Shown here: one piece after another, positions 44,730 through 52,717 of the stretch | How the letters are laid out: each line of letters begins with the position of its first letter | Position numbering within the stretch: the stretch's first letter is position 1 | Source of the DNA: Magnetospirillum sp. | Lineage (GTDB): Bacteria; Pseudomonadota; Alphaproteobacteria; CACIAM-22H2 | Assembly (NCBI GenBank): GCA_027532905.1 | Contig: JAPZUA010000002.1 | Span: forward strand, 682,001 to 746,000 | Reading direction: 5' to 3' | DNA length: 64,000 nt | Notes under the pieces: model-generated | Databases searched by the model: none | What the model was told of the DNA's origin: nothing | Seen by the model: the letters and a program-made list of their open reading frames with translations, nothing else | Program-made: the position numbers and the translations under genes

Positions 44730-45661
44730 GCGGCTTTGGCGTAGGTCTTGCGGTACATCTCGGCCATATGTTCGCCCGCCGTGCAGGAATCGTAGGCGGG
44801 CGCTTGGCCGGGTGCAACGCTGCCGGGCACGGGCTCGATGCGCGCATCGTAGTTCGGCGAATAGAAAAACGGGATCGAATAGCGGTCGCGGCCCGATGCG
44901 TTGGCGTTGACCACGCGATGCGGGTTCGAGCGGTAGCGCCCGTTGGTCCAGCGCGGGATCATGTCGCCGAAATTGACGACGAAGCTGCCTTTGATCGGCG
45001 TTGCGTCGATCCAGCCGCCGTCGGCAGCCTGCACCTGCAGCCCGCCGAGATCGTCTTGAGCAAGGATCGTGATCGAGCCCCAATCCGTATGCGCGCCGGC
45101 ACCGAACAGATCGGCGGGGGCTTGCGCCGGATGCGGCGGATAGCGCAAGAGACGCAGTGTCACCATCGGATCGGCCATCGTGCGGTCGAACCAATCGGGT
45201 GCCAATCCGAGCGAACGTGCGAGATCGCGCATCAGGCGTTCGGCGAGTTTCTGCATCGCGTCGATGTAGCGGGCCGTGTGCGCCGCCATGTCAGGCAGCG
45301 CCGCGGGCCATTGGTTTTCGCCGTAGAAGGCGATACCGGCTTTCACGTAAGGATGCTCGGGCGCGTAGGGCACGCCGCAATAGAAACTTTCTTTCTGGTC
45401 GGGCTTGGCCGCGAGATCGAGCGTCTGGTCGCCGATCGACTCGTAGCCGCGCCGCGTGGGCGAGTTGAACATCGAGATGGCGAGTTTTTCTTCGTGCGGC
45501 AGGGCGAAGAGTTTGGCGGCCCAATCGTATTGCCCGGCCACGAGAGCCTCGGGCACGCCGTGGTCGACCGCGTAGAAAAACCCGTGCGCTTCGCCGGCCG
45601 CGCGGATGGCGGCGGCGACATCGTCCGGGCTCTGGGCAAGACTGATGACCGGGATCGCCAT
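44726..45661 (-). CDS. Isopenicillin-N-synthase-like 2OG/Fe(II) oxygenase
   Basis: 311 residues from the ATG at 45,661, giving the family start MAIPVISLAQSPDDVAAAIR. DIOX_N-like N-terminus with GFFYAVDHGVP; the iron site is AHTDWGSITIL (His-x-Asp) and SNPHRVVN (His), and RYSIPFFY is the RxS 2-oxoglutarate anchor. Likely hydroxylates a small molecule. It is flanked by a periplasmic binding protein (14 bp upstream) and a VOC protein, which suggests catabolism of an imported compound. Confidence 0.88.
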   Translation of the reverse strand: MAIPVISLAQSPDDVAAAIRAAGEAHGFFYAVDHGVPEALVAGQYDWAAKLFALPHEEKLAISMFNSPTRRGYESIGDQTLDLAAKPDQKESFYCGVPYAPEHPYVKAGIAFYGENQWPAALPDMAAHTARYIDAMQKLAERLMRDLARSLGLAPDWFDRTMADPMVTLRLLRYPPHPAQAPADLFGAGAHTDWGSITILAQDDLGGLQVQAADGGWIDATPIKGSFVVNFGDMIPRWTNGRYRSNPHRVVNANASGRDRYSIPFFYSPNYDARIEPVPGSVAPGQAPAYDSCTAGEHMAEMYRKTYAKAA

Positions 45662-45674
45662 GGTGCAAGCACCC

Positions 45675-46751
45675 CTAGCTGCGCACGCCGCGCAGCGTGC
45701 GGTCGGCCACCGGGGCAAGGAAGCGGTCGGAATAGACGTCGGCCGGGGAAAGCGTGCCCTGCAGGCCGAAAGTCTGCACGGTTTCGGCAATTGACGCAGC
45801 CAGGCGCGCTTCGGTGGCCGCCCCCCAGCCGCGCGCGCGCGTGTCGGCTGTGGTCATGCAGCCCTCGGTCACCATCTTGAGACGGTCGGTTTCGATCGCG
45901 AGATCGACCAGCGGATCGCGCGCCTTGACGGCGCGGCCGCCGGCCTCCGGATCGGCGATGCAGTCGATCCAGCCACGCGTGATGCCGCGGATGAAGCCCT
46001 GCACGAGGCGCGGATTTTCGGACGCAAGACGCGCGGAGACGACGAGCGCGTTGCCGTAGCTCTGCAGGCCGTAGTCGGAATAGCGGAAGGTGCGCGTCTG
46101 CTCGAGCGGCATGCCGGCCGCCTTGAGGCTCATTAGGCCGCTCATGAAGAAGAACGCCAGAGCGTCCATCTCGCCGCGCACGAAAAGCTGGATGCCGATG
46201 CCCGGATCGACCGACTGCCATTGCACGGAATCGACCGGGATGTTGTTGGCCTTGGCGAAGATCGGGAACAATGCACGCGAGGCGTTGGCGGGCTGGCCCG
46301 CAATGCGCTTGCCGATGAAGTCGCGTGGCTCGCGGATGGTCGAGTTGGCGCGCACAATCAGCGAATTGGCGTTGGTGTCGTACATGATGGCGGCGGCGAT
46401 CAGGCGCCGGTCGGGGGTCGCGACATTGTGCTGGATCATCGACGCGAAATCGGCCGACGCCGCTTCGTAGGCGCCACTGGCCACAGCCGTGATCGCGCCG
46501 GTCGAGCCGTTGCCGGCATCGACCACGATGTCGATGCCTTCTTCGCGGAAATAGCCGCGTTCCGCCGCCAGGAGGACGCCGGCCGCACCGGCATCGACGC
46601 GCCAGCCGAGATTGAAGCGAAAGCGTGCACCTTGCGCATTTGCGCGCCCGCTGCCGAGCGTCAGGGCGACGGCCGGGGCGGCGAGCAACAGCGAGCGGCG
46701 CGAGACGGGAAGGGCGCTGCGTGTCGGCGGCAGGGGCGAAGAACGCGACAT
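45675..46751 (-). CDS. Periplasmic ABC-type substrate-binding protein (NMT1/SsuA-like)
   Basis: 358 residues from the ATG at 46,751, with AAGGAAA seven bases upstream in the transcript. The N-terminus carries SRRSLLLAAPAVALTLG and a cleavage site at ANAQ, a twin-arginine-like or Sec signal. Mature protein: RFRFNLGWRVDAGAAGVLLA, AAERGYFREEGIDIVV, then GSTGAITAVASGAYEAASAD, typical of the NMT1/THI5 family. No permease or ATPase gene is adjacent, so its transporter must be elsewhere. First gene of the leftward four-gene unit. Confidence 0.85.
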   Translation of the reverse strand: MSRSSPLPPTRSALPVSRRSLLLAAPAVALTLGSGRANAQGARFRFNLGWRVDAGAAGVLLAAERGYFREEGIDIVVDAGNGSTGAITAVASGAYEAASADFASMIQHNVATPDRRLIAAAIMYDTNANSLIVRANSTIREPRDFIGKRIAGQPANASRALFPIFAKANNIPVDSVQWQSVDPGIGIQLFVRGEMDALAFFFMSGLMSLKAAGMPLEQTRTFRYSDYGLQSYGNALVVSARLASENPRLVQGFIRGITRGWIDCIADPEAGGRAVKARDPLVDLAIETDRLKMVTEGCMTTADTRARGWGAATEARLAASIAETVQTFGLQGTLSPADVYSDRFLAPVADRTLRGVRS

Positions 46752-46830
46752 GGGATTTTCCTTTCGGCGGCCGAGACGGGAAATCGGATGTGCCGAAAAT
46801 GTGCAAACGCCATGCCGCGTGCGGAATCTA

Positions 46831-46838
46831 TTGTACAA
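46831..46838. promoter_or_regulatory. TTGTACAA palindrome upstream of the binding-protein operon
   Basis: An 8-bp perfect palindrome, extended as ATTGTACAAAT, lies 80 bp before the binding-protein start in the 108-bp gap. It sits in a locally AT-richer stretch and could be an operator of a GntR-like or other dimeric regulator. No cognate regulator gene is adjacent. Confidence 0.25.
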
Positions 46839-46859
46839 ATGTAATGCGTATATCTCTCT

Positions 46860-47465
46860 TTAGAACTTTGCAGGCTGGGCTTCGATGCGCGCAGCAGGGG
46901 CGGCGCGTAGGGCGGGAAGCAGGGCGTCGATCGTGTCGACCACACGGTAGAAGTCGCGAAAGCTCGGCTTTGCGTAGCGGCTCTCGATGATGCCGTCGAT
47001 CGCCCCCAAGAGCTTGCCCCAGTAATTGTCGAGATTGCACACGACCAAGGGCTTGTCGTGCAGGCTCAATTGCCGCCAGGTCAGGATTTCGAACATTTCG
47101 TCGAGCGTGCCGGGGCCGCCGGGCAAGACGGCGAACCCGTCGGATCGCGCGAACATCATTTCCTTGCGCACATGCATCGAAGGAACCACGTGCAGCTCCG
47201 AGACTTGGCCGTGGCCGACTTCGGCGCGCATCAGATGCTCAGGGATAATGCCGACGACGCGGCCGCCTGCCGAAATGGCACCGTCCGCGACCGCGCCCAT
47301 GAGGCCCACGCGCCCGCCGCCATAGACGAGGTCGATGCCTTCGGATGCGAGCTGGGTGCCGAATGTGAAGGCCGCTTCGCGGTGGCTGGGCGGGCCGTCG
47401 TTCGAAGAGCCGCAATAAACGCAGACTGCGCGAAGAGGGGGAGCTGCAGGAGGCGGAGTAGTCAT
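46860..47465 (-). CDS. LOG-family protein (cytokinin-riboside phosphoribohydrolase / Rossmann-fold nucleotide-binding)
   Basis: 201 residues. YGGGRVGLMG and the catalytic PGGxGTxxE motif (LPGGPGTLDEMFE) are intact, with the upstream MHVRKEMM. The family hydrolyses nucleoside 5'-monophosphates such as cytokinin ribotides to the free base. It is broadly conserved in bacteria; the physiological substrate here is uncertain. The C-terminus is rich in Ala-Pro. Divergent from the cytochrome c' gene. Confidence 0.88.
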   Translation of the reverse strand: MTTPPPAAPPLRAVCVYCGSSNDGPPSHREAAFTFGTQLASEGIDLVYGGGRVGLMGAVADGAISAGGRVVGIIPEHLMRAEVGHGQVSELHVVPSMHVRKEMMFARSDGFAVLPGGPGTLDEMFEILTWRQLSLHDKPLVVCNLDNYWGKLLGAIDGIIESRYAKPSFRDFYRVVDTIDALLPALRAAPAARIEAQPAKF

Positions 47466-47630
47466 TGATTGTTGCCGATCCTTGAACGGTCTATTCACAA
47501 ACGGTGGATTGTTCGTTGCCTTGTTCTTAATCGCAGGACAATGTTTAAATCGCTCCGCGTTTTGCAGACTCGCCGTTTGCGAAAAGCCAACAATCTCGAA
47601 ACCTTCCCCCATAAAGCAGAGGCTGCCCCG

Positions 47631-48092
47631 ATGAAAATGTCCATGCGTTCGACAAGCTTTGCATTCGCCCTTGGTGTTGCCCTGCTTGGCGCCGTCGCCG
47701 GCGCTTCCGCTCAGGCGCCCGAAATCGCCGCGCGCCAGGATTTGATGAAGGCCAACGGTGCGGCCTTGCGCGTGCTGGTGCCGATGGTTCGCGGCGAAGC
47801 GCCGTGGAACGCCGCGGCCGCAGGCCAAGCGGCGGCAACCGTACAAAGCGATGCCGCAAAGGGCAAGGGCCTGTTCCCGGCCGGCTCGACGGCGGCGAAC
47901 TCGGCGGCACTGCCCGCGATCTGGGAGCGCAAGGCCGAATTCGACGCAATCTTCGACCGCCAGCGCGATGCTGCCGCCAATCTCGTGCGTCTGGCTGCGG
48001 CCGGCGACGAGGCGGGCTTCAAGGCCGCATTCCCGGCATTGGGCCAGACCTGCGGTGCCTGCCACACGCCGTTCCGCCGTCCGGCCAACTGA
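47631..48092 (+). CDS. Cytochrome c' (c-prime) family protein
   Basis: 153 residues from the ATG at 47,631, with AGAGG eight bases upstream. Sec signal SFAFALGVALLGAVAGASAQ is cleaved after ASAQ. The mature part is a four-helix bundle with a single C-terminal haem site, QTCGACHTPFRR, the class II cytochrome c position. It is a periplasmic haem protein, in family terms NO-binding or electron carrying. It precedes a diheme cytochrome gene by 13 bp, so both are probably one unit. Confidence 0.9.
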   Translation: MKMSMRSTSFAFALGVALLGAVAGASAQAPEIAARQDLMKANGAALRVLVPMVRGEAPWNAAAAGQAAATVQSDAAKGKGLFPAGSTAANSAALPAIWERKAEFDAIFDRQRDAAANLVRLAAAGDEAGFKAAFPALGQTCGACHTPFRRPAN

Positions 48093-48105
48093 GGATAACG
48101 CCGCT

Positions 48106-48999
48106 ATGCATGCAAGCGCCCGCCTGGGCTTCATCGTCGCCCTGGCGGGCGTTTTGTTTTTGGCAGCACGCCCGGCGGCAGCGGCGGGCGACGCCAAACG
48201 CGGCGAATACATATTTGCTGCCGGTGGTTGTGCGGGCTGCCACACCGACGTCAAGAATAGCGGTCAGCTTTTGGCCGGCGGGCGCGAGCTCAAAACGCCG
48301 TTCGGCAGTTTCTACGGCCCCAACATCACGGCCCACCCGACGGCCGGCATCGGCCGCTGGTCGGACGATGATTTCGTGCGTGCGCTGCGCCTTGGTCGTC
48401 GCCCCGACGGGGCGCATTACTTCCCGGTGTTCCCGTATACGTCGTTTACGAAAATGACGGATCAGGACATGGTCGATCTCAAAGCCTACATCTTCACGCT
48501 GCCGGTGTCGGACAAGCCGAGCCGGCCGCACGATGTGGGCTTTCCTTTCAATCTGCGGCCGCTGCAATTCGGCTGGAAGCTGCTGAATTTCACGCCCGGC
48601 GCCTTCGTCGCCGATCCGGCCAAATCGGCCGAAATCAATCGCGGCGCCTATCTTGCCCAAGCCCTCGGCCATTGCGCCGAATGCCATTCGCCGCGCAATG
48701 CGATGGGCGGGCTCAAGCGCGACATGCTCTACGCGGGCGACCGCGCGCATCCAGGCGGCGGGCGCGTGCCCAACATCACGCCCGACCGCGACACCGGCAT
48801 CGGCAAATGGTCGCCGGCCGATTACCAAGATCTTCTGTCGATGGGCATGACGCCGGTGGGCGATTTTGTGGGCGGCGACATGGGCGAAGTCGTCAAGAAC
48901 AGCACGGGGCCGCTGACGCCGGCCGACCGATCGGCAATGGTTGCGTATCTGCGCCAATTGCCCGCCATCGCCAATCGCGTTTCGGGTCCCGCCCCCTAA
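48106..48999 (+). CDS. Diheme c-type cytochrome
   Basis: 297 residues, ATG after GAGGATAACG. A signal peptide of about 25 residues (GFIVALAGVLFLAARPAAA) precedes two haem sites, CAGCH in the first domain and CAECH in the second. Sixth-ligand candidates: Met in LLSMGMTP and DMVDLKAYI-type segments. This resembles the cytochrome subunit of periplasmic alcohol/aldehyde/nicotinate-type dehydrogenases, but no dehydrogenase subunit is adjacent. Likely an electron carrier with the preceding cytochrome c'. Confidence 0.88.
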   Translation: MHASARLGFIVALAGVLFLAARPAAAAGDAKRGEYIFAAGGCAGCHTDVKNSGQLLAGGRELKTPFGSFYGPNITAHPTAGIGRWSDDDFVRALRLGRRPDGAHYFPVFPYTSFTKMTDQDMVDLKAYIFTLPVSDKPSRPHDVGFPFNLRPLQFGWKLLNFTPGAFVADPAKSAEINRGAYLAQALGHCAECHSPRNAMGGLKRDMLYAGDRAHPGGGRVPNITPDRDTGIGKWSPADYQDLLSMGMTPVGDFVGGDMGEVVKNSTGPLTPADRSAMVAYLRQLPAIANRVSGPAP

Positions 49000-49092
49000 A
49001 ATGGGGCGGCGATTGCGGGGGCAGGCGAAAGGGGCCTAAGCTGAGGTCTCGTTTCCCAAATTCGTTTCGAGTCGCCCGGGTAATACACGCGC

Positions 49093-50097
49093 ATGAATCG
49101 CACCACGTTCTTGGCATTGTTCGGCGTCGCAGCCCTTATTGCGGCTGTAATATTCGGCCTGCGCAGCTGGCAGCCCGATCCGCCACCGCGCGCGATCGCA
49201 CCGACGTCGGCGCCCACGGTTGCGGCCACGGCACCTGCGCAAGCGCCGGCACCGGCGGCGACGCGCACGCGGCCGAGTTTCGACGTCGTGCGCGTGAGCC
49301 CGTCGGGCGATGCGGTGATCGCCGGGCGTGCGGCCCCGAACTCAAGCGTTTCAATTCTCGACGGCGGCAAGGAAATCGGCCGCGTGACCGCCGACGGGCG
49401 CGGCGAATGGGTGTTCGTCACCGTCGAACCGTTGGCGGAGGGGGCGCACGATCTCACGCTGTCCGCGCGCGACAGCGACGGCACCGAGGCGACCAGCGAG
49501 CGCAGCGTTGCGATCGTCGTGCCGCCGCGCGGCGCGATTGCGGGCAGCGGCGGCGGGCCGCTGGCTGCCTTGTTGCCGACCGAGCCGGGGCGGGCAGGGC
49601 CGAACTTGCTGCAAACGCCCGGCGGCGGTGTGGCGTCGCTTGGCGCGGGCGGGCCGCGCGTGACGATCGACGCGATCGACTATGGCGAGAAGGGCGAGGT
49701 TACGATTGCCGGGCGCGGCACGCCGGGGGCTGCCTTGCGCCTCTATCTCGACAATCGCCCGGTGGGCGAAGCACGCATCGATGCCGACGGCAAATGGGTC
49801 GTGCGCATCCCGGAACTCGCACCTGGCTTCTACATGATGCGCGCCGACGAGCTCGGCGGCGACGGCAAGGTTGCCGCACGCGCCGAAACGCGTTTCCAGC
49901 GCGATTCCATGGTTGCGTTTGCACCCGGTCAGAACATCGTCGTGGTGCAGCCCGGCAATTCGCTGTGGCGCATTGCGCGCCGCGTCTATGGCGACGGCGT
50001 GCGCTTCACCACGATTTACGACGCCAATCGCGACCAGATCGGCGACCCGGATTTGATCTTCCCCGGCCAAGTCTTCGCGGTGCCGAAGACCAACTGA
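49093..50097 (+). CDS. LysM-domain membrane-anchored protein
   Basis: 334 residues. The N-terminal hydrophobic segment TFLALFGVAALIAAVIFGL acts as an anchor. A Pro/Ala-rich linker follows, then two Ig-like beta domains (SVSILDGGKEIGRVTADGRG; LRLYLDNRPVGEARIDADGK). The C-terminal LysM (about 282-330) reads VVVQPGNSLWRIARRVYGDG, then YDANRDQIGDPDLIFPGQVF, with the typical W/I/L pattern. It is expected to bind peptidoglycan from the periplasm, as in many alphaproteobacterial LysM proteins. Confidence 0.9.
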   Translation: MNRTTFLALFGVAALIAAVIFGLRSWQPDPPPRAIAPTSAPTVAATAPAQAPAPAATRTRPSFDVVRVSPSGDAVIAGRAAPNSSVSILDGGKEIGRVTADGRGEWVFVTVEPLAEGAHDLTLSARDSDGTEATSERSVAIVVPPRGAIAGSGGGPLAALLPTEPGRAGPNLLQTPGGGVASLGAGGPRVTIDAIDYGEKGEVTIAGRGTPGAALRLYLDNRPVGEARIDADGKWVVRIPELAPGFYMMRADELGGDGKVAARAETRFQRDSMVAFAPGQNIVVVQPGNSLWRIARRVYGDGVRFTTIYDANRDQIGDPDLIFPGQVFAVPKTN

Positions 50098-50174
50098 ACT
50101 GGCGTCTTTGACGGCTTGGCGCTAAACTCTTCGGCCGAAGTCAAAGTTTTGCCTTAAGAGTGGTGCACAAGTCT

Positions 50175-50870
50175 ATGAGCGATATGTGGAAATCGGTTTC
50201 AGCGCCGATTCATCGGGCTGGCGTGCCGTTTGTTGCCGGCGGTGTTGTTGCGACGTTTTTGGCCGCTTTTGCCTGGGCGCCCTTGGCGGCAGTGCTGGCG
50301 CTTGTCACGGCCTGGATGATCTATTTCTTCCGCGATCCCGATCGCGTGGTGCCGACAAGGCCGGGCCTCATCGTGAGCCCAGCCGACGGCATGGTGCAAT
50401 TGATCGTCCCGGCCGTCCCGCCGCCCGAGCTCGAGATGGGCGACCAGCCGCTGACGCGCATCTCGGTATTCCTCAATGTGTTCAACGTGCATGTGAACCG
50501 CGTTCCCGTCGCAGGGCGCGTGGTGAAGGCGCGTTACATGGCGGGCAAGTTCCTGAATGCGGCCCTCGACAAAGCGTCCGACGAGAACGAGCGTATGTCG
50601 GTGCGGCTTGCGATGGCCGACGGCCGCGAGATTGCGTTTGTTCAGATCGCGGGCCTCGTCGCACGGCGCATCCTTTACGACATCAAAGACGACCAGCAGG
50701 TCAAAACCGGCGAGCGCTACGGGCTGATCCGCTTCGGCAGCCGCTGCGACGTGTATCTTCCTGCGGGCGTGGTTCCGCTCGTATGCGTGGGCCAAAGCAC
50801 GATCGGCGGCGAAACGGTGTTGGCCGATCTTGCCGCAAGCGAACCGCAACGCACGGGGGAGACGATCTGA
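50175..50870 (+). CDS. psd: Phosphatidylserine decarboxylase proenzyme
   Basis: 231 residues from ATG 50,175 (GTG codons upstream at 50,160 and 50,163 are possible). Converts phosphatidylserine to phosphatidylethanolamine at the inner membrane. It has an N-terminal hydrophobic stretch, then [15 protein letters not shown] and the SPADGMVQ motif, and the autocleavage segment [11 protein letters not shown]: self-processing at Gly-Ser generates the pyruvoyl group. The size and the GSR site match the short bacterial PSD-A type. The next gene, pssA, overlaps its stop. Confidence 0.93.
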   Translation: MSDMWKSVSAPIHRAGVPFVAGGVVATFLAAFAWAPLAAVLALVTAWMIYFFRDPDRVVPTRPGLIVSPADGMVQLIVPAVPPPELEMGDQPLTRISVFLNVFNVHVNRVPVAGRVVKARYMAGKFLNAALDKASDENERMSVRLAMADGREIAFVQIAGLVARRILYDIKDDQQVKTGERYGLIRFGSRCDVYLPAGVVPLVCVGQSTIGGETVLADLAASEPQRTGETI

Positions 50871-51730
50871 TGTTCGGGCGCAATCGCGAAAAACGCGCGC
50901 GGTTGCGTGCGCAACGGGTCGGCGGCGGCAACATGAACCGCCTGATCCCGAACGCGATCACGGTCGGCGCTTTGTGCGCCGGCCTCTCGGGCATTCGCTT
51001 TGCGATCGACGGCCGCTTCGAGATGGCGGTCGCGGCGATCATGGTCGCAGCCGTGCTCGACGGGCTCGACGGGCGCATGGCGCGCCTGCTCAACGGCACA
51101 TCTAAATTCGGCGCCGAGCTTGACTCGCTGTCCGATTTTTTGAGCTTCGGCGTGGCCCCGGCGGTGATCGTGTATCTTTGGGTGCTCAGCGCTTGGGGCG
51201 GCTTGGGCTGGATCGTCGCACTCGCCTACGCGGTGTGTTGTGCGCTGCGCTTGGCGCGCTTCAATACGATGCTGTCCGAGCCCAACCAGCCGAGCTGGGC
51301 AGGCCACTTCTTTACGGGCGTGCCGGCCCCCGCCGGTGCGGGGCTTGCGTTGATGCCGATGATGGCGCATTTCGAATTCGGCGCCGGCGTTGCCGATCGC
51401 GCGTGGCTGGGGGCCGTCGTGCTCGCCCTCGTCGCGTTCTTGATGGTAAGCCGCCTGCCGACTTTCTCGGGCAAGAAGCTGCATGTGCCGCGCGGCTGGC
51501 TTGTACCGGCACTTGTCGGTGTCGGGCTGTTCTTCGCAGCACTTGCGAACGCGCCGTGGGCGACGCTGCTGGCGTTTGGCCTGTTCTATCTGGCGCTGAT
51601 CCCGCTTGCCTATCTGCGCCAGCAGAAGCTGCGCCTGGCCGAACCGGCCCCGGTCGCATCGTCGAAAAATCCGGCGCAGACGCCCAAGCCCACTTTAAGC
51701 ATTGTGCCCGAGCGCAGCGACAGCGCCTAA
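50870..51730 (+). CDS. pssA: CDP-diacylglycerol-serine O-phosphatidyltransferase
   Basis: 286 residues with six to eight hydrophobic segments. The CDP-alcohol phosphotransferase signature is complete: DGLDGRMARLLNGTSKFGAE followed by LDSLSD. Makes phosphatidylserine for the PSD encoded directly upstream; psd-pssA is the standard alphaproteobacterial order. The start overlaps psd by one base. Betaine-lipid synthesis (btaAB) would supply a phosphorus-free complement. Confidence 0.92.
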   Translation: MFGRNREKRARLRAQRVGGGNMNRLIPNAITVGALCAGLSGIRFAIDGRFEMAVAAIMVAAVLDGLDGRMARLLNGTSKFGAELDSLSDFLSFGVAPAVIVYLWVLSAWGGLGWIVALAYAVCCALRLARFNTMLSEPNQPSWAGHFFTGVPAPAGAGLALMPMMAHFEFGAGVADRAWLGAVVLALVAFLMVSRLPTFSGKKLHVPRGWLVPALVGVGLFFAALANAPWATLLAFGLFYLALIPLAYLRQQKLRLAEPAPVASSKNPAQTPKPTLSIVPERSDSA

Positions 51731-51850
51731 GTACGCACGTCGCAACGCGTTGGAATGGCAGTCGAATTCGCCAACGTTACCAAATGTTAACTGTCGTGCC
51801 ATAGTATGAGGCATTGAGATTCGTATCCCGTGGGTCCCAGGGAGGGCCGA

Positions 51851-52717
51851 ATGTTTGCGATCATTGGCTTGCTGCTGGTGCTGTTTTGCGTGTTCGGCGG
51901 CTACATCATCGCCGGCGGCAAAATCGGCATCATCCTGAAAGCGCTGCCGTTCGAGTTCCTGATCATCGGCGGTTCGGCGGCGGGCTCGTTCCTCGTCGGC
52001 AATTCCGGCAGCGTCATCAGCCACGCGATCAAGGATTTCGGCCGCGTCTTCAGCGGCCCCAAATACAAGCGCGAAGACTATATCGATCTTTTGTGCCTGA
52101 TCTTCACGATCCTGAAGCTCGCGCGCTCGAAGGGCACGCTCGCGGTCGAACCGCACATCGAGAAGCCGGACGAGTCCAATATCTTCATGGCCTATCCGAA
52201 GGTGCTGGCCAACAAATACGCGATCCTGCTGATCTGCGACCATATGCGCATGCTCTCCATGGGCGTGGAAGACGCGCACCAGCTCGAAGAAATCTTCAAC
52301 AAAGAGCTCGAGAAGCACCATCACGAAGTGATGCGCGGCTCGAGCGCACTTTCGACCACGGCCGATGCGTGCCCGGCACTCGGCATCGTCGCCGCCGTCA
52401 TGGGCGTCATCAAGACCATGTCGTCGATCGACCAGCCGCCGATCGTGCTGGGCGGCCTGATCGGTTCGGCCCTCGTCGGCACGTTCTTGGGCGTGTTGCT
52501 GTCCTACGGGATTTTGGGGCCGATGGCCGGCCGCTTGAAGCAGGTCTACGAGGACGAGTTCAAATTCTACGAGATCATCCGCGACACGTTCGTGGCCCAT
52601 CTCCAGGGCAACGCGCCGCAGATCTCGACCGAGATCGGCCGCAAGAGCGTGCCCTCTGAACTGCAGCCGACCTTCTACGAACTCGAAGAGGCGATCGCCT
52701 CCAAGCCTGCCGCGTGA
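51851..52717 (+). CDS. motA: Flagellar motor stator protein MotA
   Basis: 288 residues, start ATG 51,851 with GGAGGG immediately before. N-terminal MFAIIGLLLVLFCVFGGYII; EAHQLEEIFNKELEKHHHEV-like region and the conserved PALGIVAAVMGVIKTM of the stator transmembrane helices follow. A large cytoplasmic loop contains the charged residues that touch FliG. motB, usually next, is not here; instead a glycosyltransferase-like gene overlaps its stop (GTGA). Other flagellar genes are absent from the window. Confidence 0.92.
   Translation: MFAIIGLLLVLFCVFGGYIIAGGKIGIILKALPFEFLIIGGSAAGSFLVGNSGSVISHAIKDFGRVFSGPKYKREDYIDLLCLIFTILKLARSKGTLAVEPHIEKPDESNIFMAYPKVLANKYAILLICDHMRMLSMGVEDAHQLEEIFNKELEKHHHEVMRGSSALSTTADACPALGIVAAVMGVIKTMSSIDQPPIVLGGLIGSALVGTFLGVLLSYGILGPMAGRLKQVYEDEFKFYEIIRDTFVAHLQGNAPQISTEIGRKSVPSELQPTFYELEEAIASKPAA

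Noticed and set aside
46860-48254. N-terminal extension of the LOG-family protein
   Set aside because: The extension overlaps the divergent cytochrome genes antisense; the LOG family begins at the ATG at 47,465.
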